DNA of 53,856 nucleotides from Pseudovibrio sp. Ad37 (GTDB lineage Bacteria; Pseudomonadota; Alphaproteobacteria; Rhizobiales; Stappiaceae): NCBI RefSeq assembly GCF_001623075.1, contig NZ_LMCF01000007.1, positions 1 to 53,856 of the forward strand, read 5' to 3'. Shown piece by piece: positions 53,076 to 53,856 of this stretch (position 1 is its first letter; each line of letters starts with the position of its first letter). The notes under the pieces were generated by a model. It saw only the letters and a program-made list of their open reading frames with translations, ran no database searches and was not told where the DNA came from. The position numbers and the translations under genes were made by a program.

Positions 53076-53856
53076 TGTGTACATACCGGAGACATAGGTT
53101 ACAGGTGTTCGGAGAGATGGTTGACACATTAACATGGCATTCAGGGAGGGACCGGGATGCCTTGGAAAGAGTGTTCAACAATGAAACTTCGAGAAGAGTT
53201 TGTCCGACTTGCAGATCAGGACAATGCTAATCGGCGTGCCTTGTGTCGCCGGTTCGGTATCAGCCCACAAACAGGCTATAAATGGCTAAGGCGGTGGCGT
53301 GGGGGAGAAGACTTGAATGATCTCTCCCGCCGGCCCAGAACATCTCCTGGACGTTCACCACAGGAGGTGGAGCAGAGGATTTTATCAGTGCGTGATACTT
53401 ACCCGGCTTGGGGTGCTCGAAAGATCCGCGCTTATCTGCAGCATAAAGGCATTACAGTTCCAGCAAGCTCCACGGTGCACGCCATTTTACAGCGCCATGA
53501 CCGTATTGAACCGAAATCAACCCCAAGGTCCCCGGATTGGCAGCGATTTGAAGCTCCTCTTCCTAATCAACTCTGGCAAATGGATTTTAAAGGTTGGATC
53601 AGGCTGGAAGATAACACTCGTTGCCATCCTCTCACGGTTGTCGACGACCACTCCCGGTTTGCGACCTGCCTTAAGGCTTGCCCAGACCAACGCACCAATA
53701 CAGTTAAAACGGCTTTAGAAGAGAGCTTTAAGCTCTACGGCTTGCCGAGAGCCTTTCTGGTTGACAACGGTTCCCCATGGGGGACTGCTCTTACCGATCA
53801 GCGTTGGACACCATTGCGGATCTGGTTGGCTCATCTTGGTGTCCGCCTGATCCATG
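53076..53856 (+). mobile_element. IS481-family insertion sequence, truncated by window edge (right copy)
   Basis: Right copy, opposite in orientation to 1-781 and identical to it. The left terminus is placed at TGTGTACATACC (53076). The element runs off the window, so its other end is unseen. Confidence 0.8.
53157..53856 (+). CDS. IS481-family transposase, partial (right copy)
   Basis: Same protein as at 1-700, lacking the C-terminus at the window edge. It begins MPWKECSTM with the helix-turn-helix and then WQMDFKG (first Asp) and VDNGSPWG (second Asp). No stop or frameshift occurs in the 233 visible residues, so the element may be active. The ATG at 53157 has GGGAGGGA about 5-12 bases upstream. 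Confidence 0.85.
   Translation, partial: MPWKECSTMKLREEFVRLADQDNANRRALCRRFGISPQTGYKWLRRWRGGEDLNDLSRRPRTSPGRSPQEVEQRILSVRDTYPAWGARKIRAYLQHKGITVPASSTVHAILQRHDRIEPKSTPRSPDWQRFEAPLPNQLWQMDFKGWIRLEDNTRCHPLTVVDDHSRFATCLKACPDQRTNTVKTALEESFKLYGLPRAFLVDNGSPWGTALTDQRWTPLRIWLAHLGVRLIH

Noticed and set aside
1-53856. Composite transposon bounded by inverted IS481 copies
   Set aside because: The 52 kb between the copies is mostly essential, single-copy core genes (ribosomal proteins, ffh, leuS, holA, rho, fab genes) and the candidate origin, so it is not mobile cargo. Identical truncation fits a contig break better.
1-53856. CRISPR arrays, tRNA and rRNA genes
   Set aside because: No regularly spaced direct repeats, no cloverleaf-like sequences and no rRNA blocks were seen by eye in the window.

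Overview
The window is chromosomal DNA of an alphaproteobacterium. The evidence is a heme-responsive Irr regulator divergent from fabA-fabB, the run ffh-chorismate mutase-rpsP-rimM-trmD-rplS, the run mnmE-mnmG-rsmG-parA-parB, and hemE back to back with the PPDK regulatory protein gene. A marine Pseudovibrio/Stappiaceae-type genome is my guess and was not tested. Almost all genes are single-copy core genes. No tRNA, rRNA or CRISPR array was seen.

Both ends are the same sequence in opposite orientation. Bases 1-895 are the reverse complement of 52962-53856: a truncated IS481-family element plus about 114 bp of extragenic palindromic repeat. This is what a contig broken at two copies of one IS looks like.

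Layout. 1-2200: IS, repeats and one small unknown gene. 2.2-6.6 kb: translation and secretion operon (ffh, aroQ-type chorismate mutase, rpsP, rimM, trmD, rplS), preceded by a promoter-terminator unit that may encode a small RNA. 7-9 kb: two tandem membrane-anchored alpha/beta hydrolases. 9-14.7 kb: PLP-binding protein, then leuS-lptE-holA and a small membrane protein. 14.8-20.8 kb: parB, parA, rsmG, mnmG and mnmE. Five parS-like sites lie between 17.2 and 23.0 kb. 20.9-22.9 kb: thioredoxin-domain protein. 23.0-25.9 kb: a tandem array of five related GNAT acetyltransferases, one of them dead. 26-29 kb: rho, hemJ, hemE. 29.1-29.5 kb: an AT-rich gap in the Caulobacter/Rickettsia origin context (hemE against the PPDK regulator), a good candidate for oriC. 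29.5-33.2 kb: PPDK regulator, maf, aroE, coaE, dnaQ. 33.2-43.4 kb: a 2-hydroxyacid dehydrogenase, two secreted SH3 proteins, fabI-fabB-fabA, irr, nth, a DUF2244 protein, an Ada-like protein and trpF-trpB. 43.4-47.0 kb: a 1184-residue coiled-coil protein. 47.2-52.4 kb: maeB and mutS.

The most unusual item is the 1184-residue protein at 43443-46997. It has about nine degenerate three-helix modules followed by a C-terminal domain carrying the Josephin (ataxin-3 type deubiquitinase) signature: oxyanion Gln, catalytic Cys, His and Asn, all in order. A ubiquitin-directed protease has no obvious bacterial substrate, so it is a candidate host-directed effector. Other points worth a second look are the origin/parS region, the GNAT array, the possible small RNA upstream of ffh, and a hairpin that would mask the fabI ribosome binding site.
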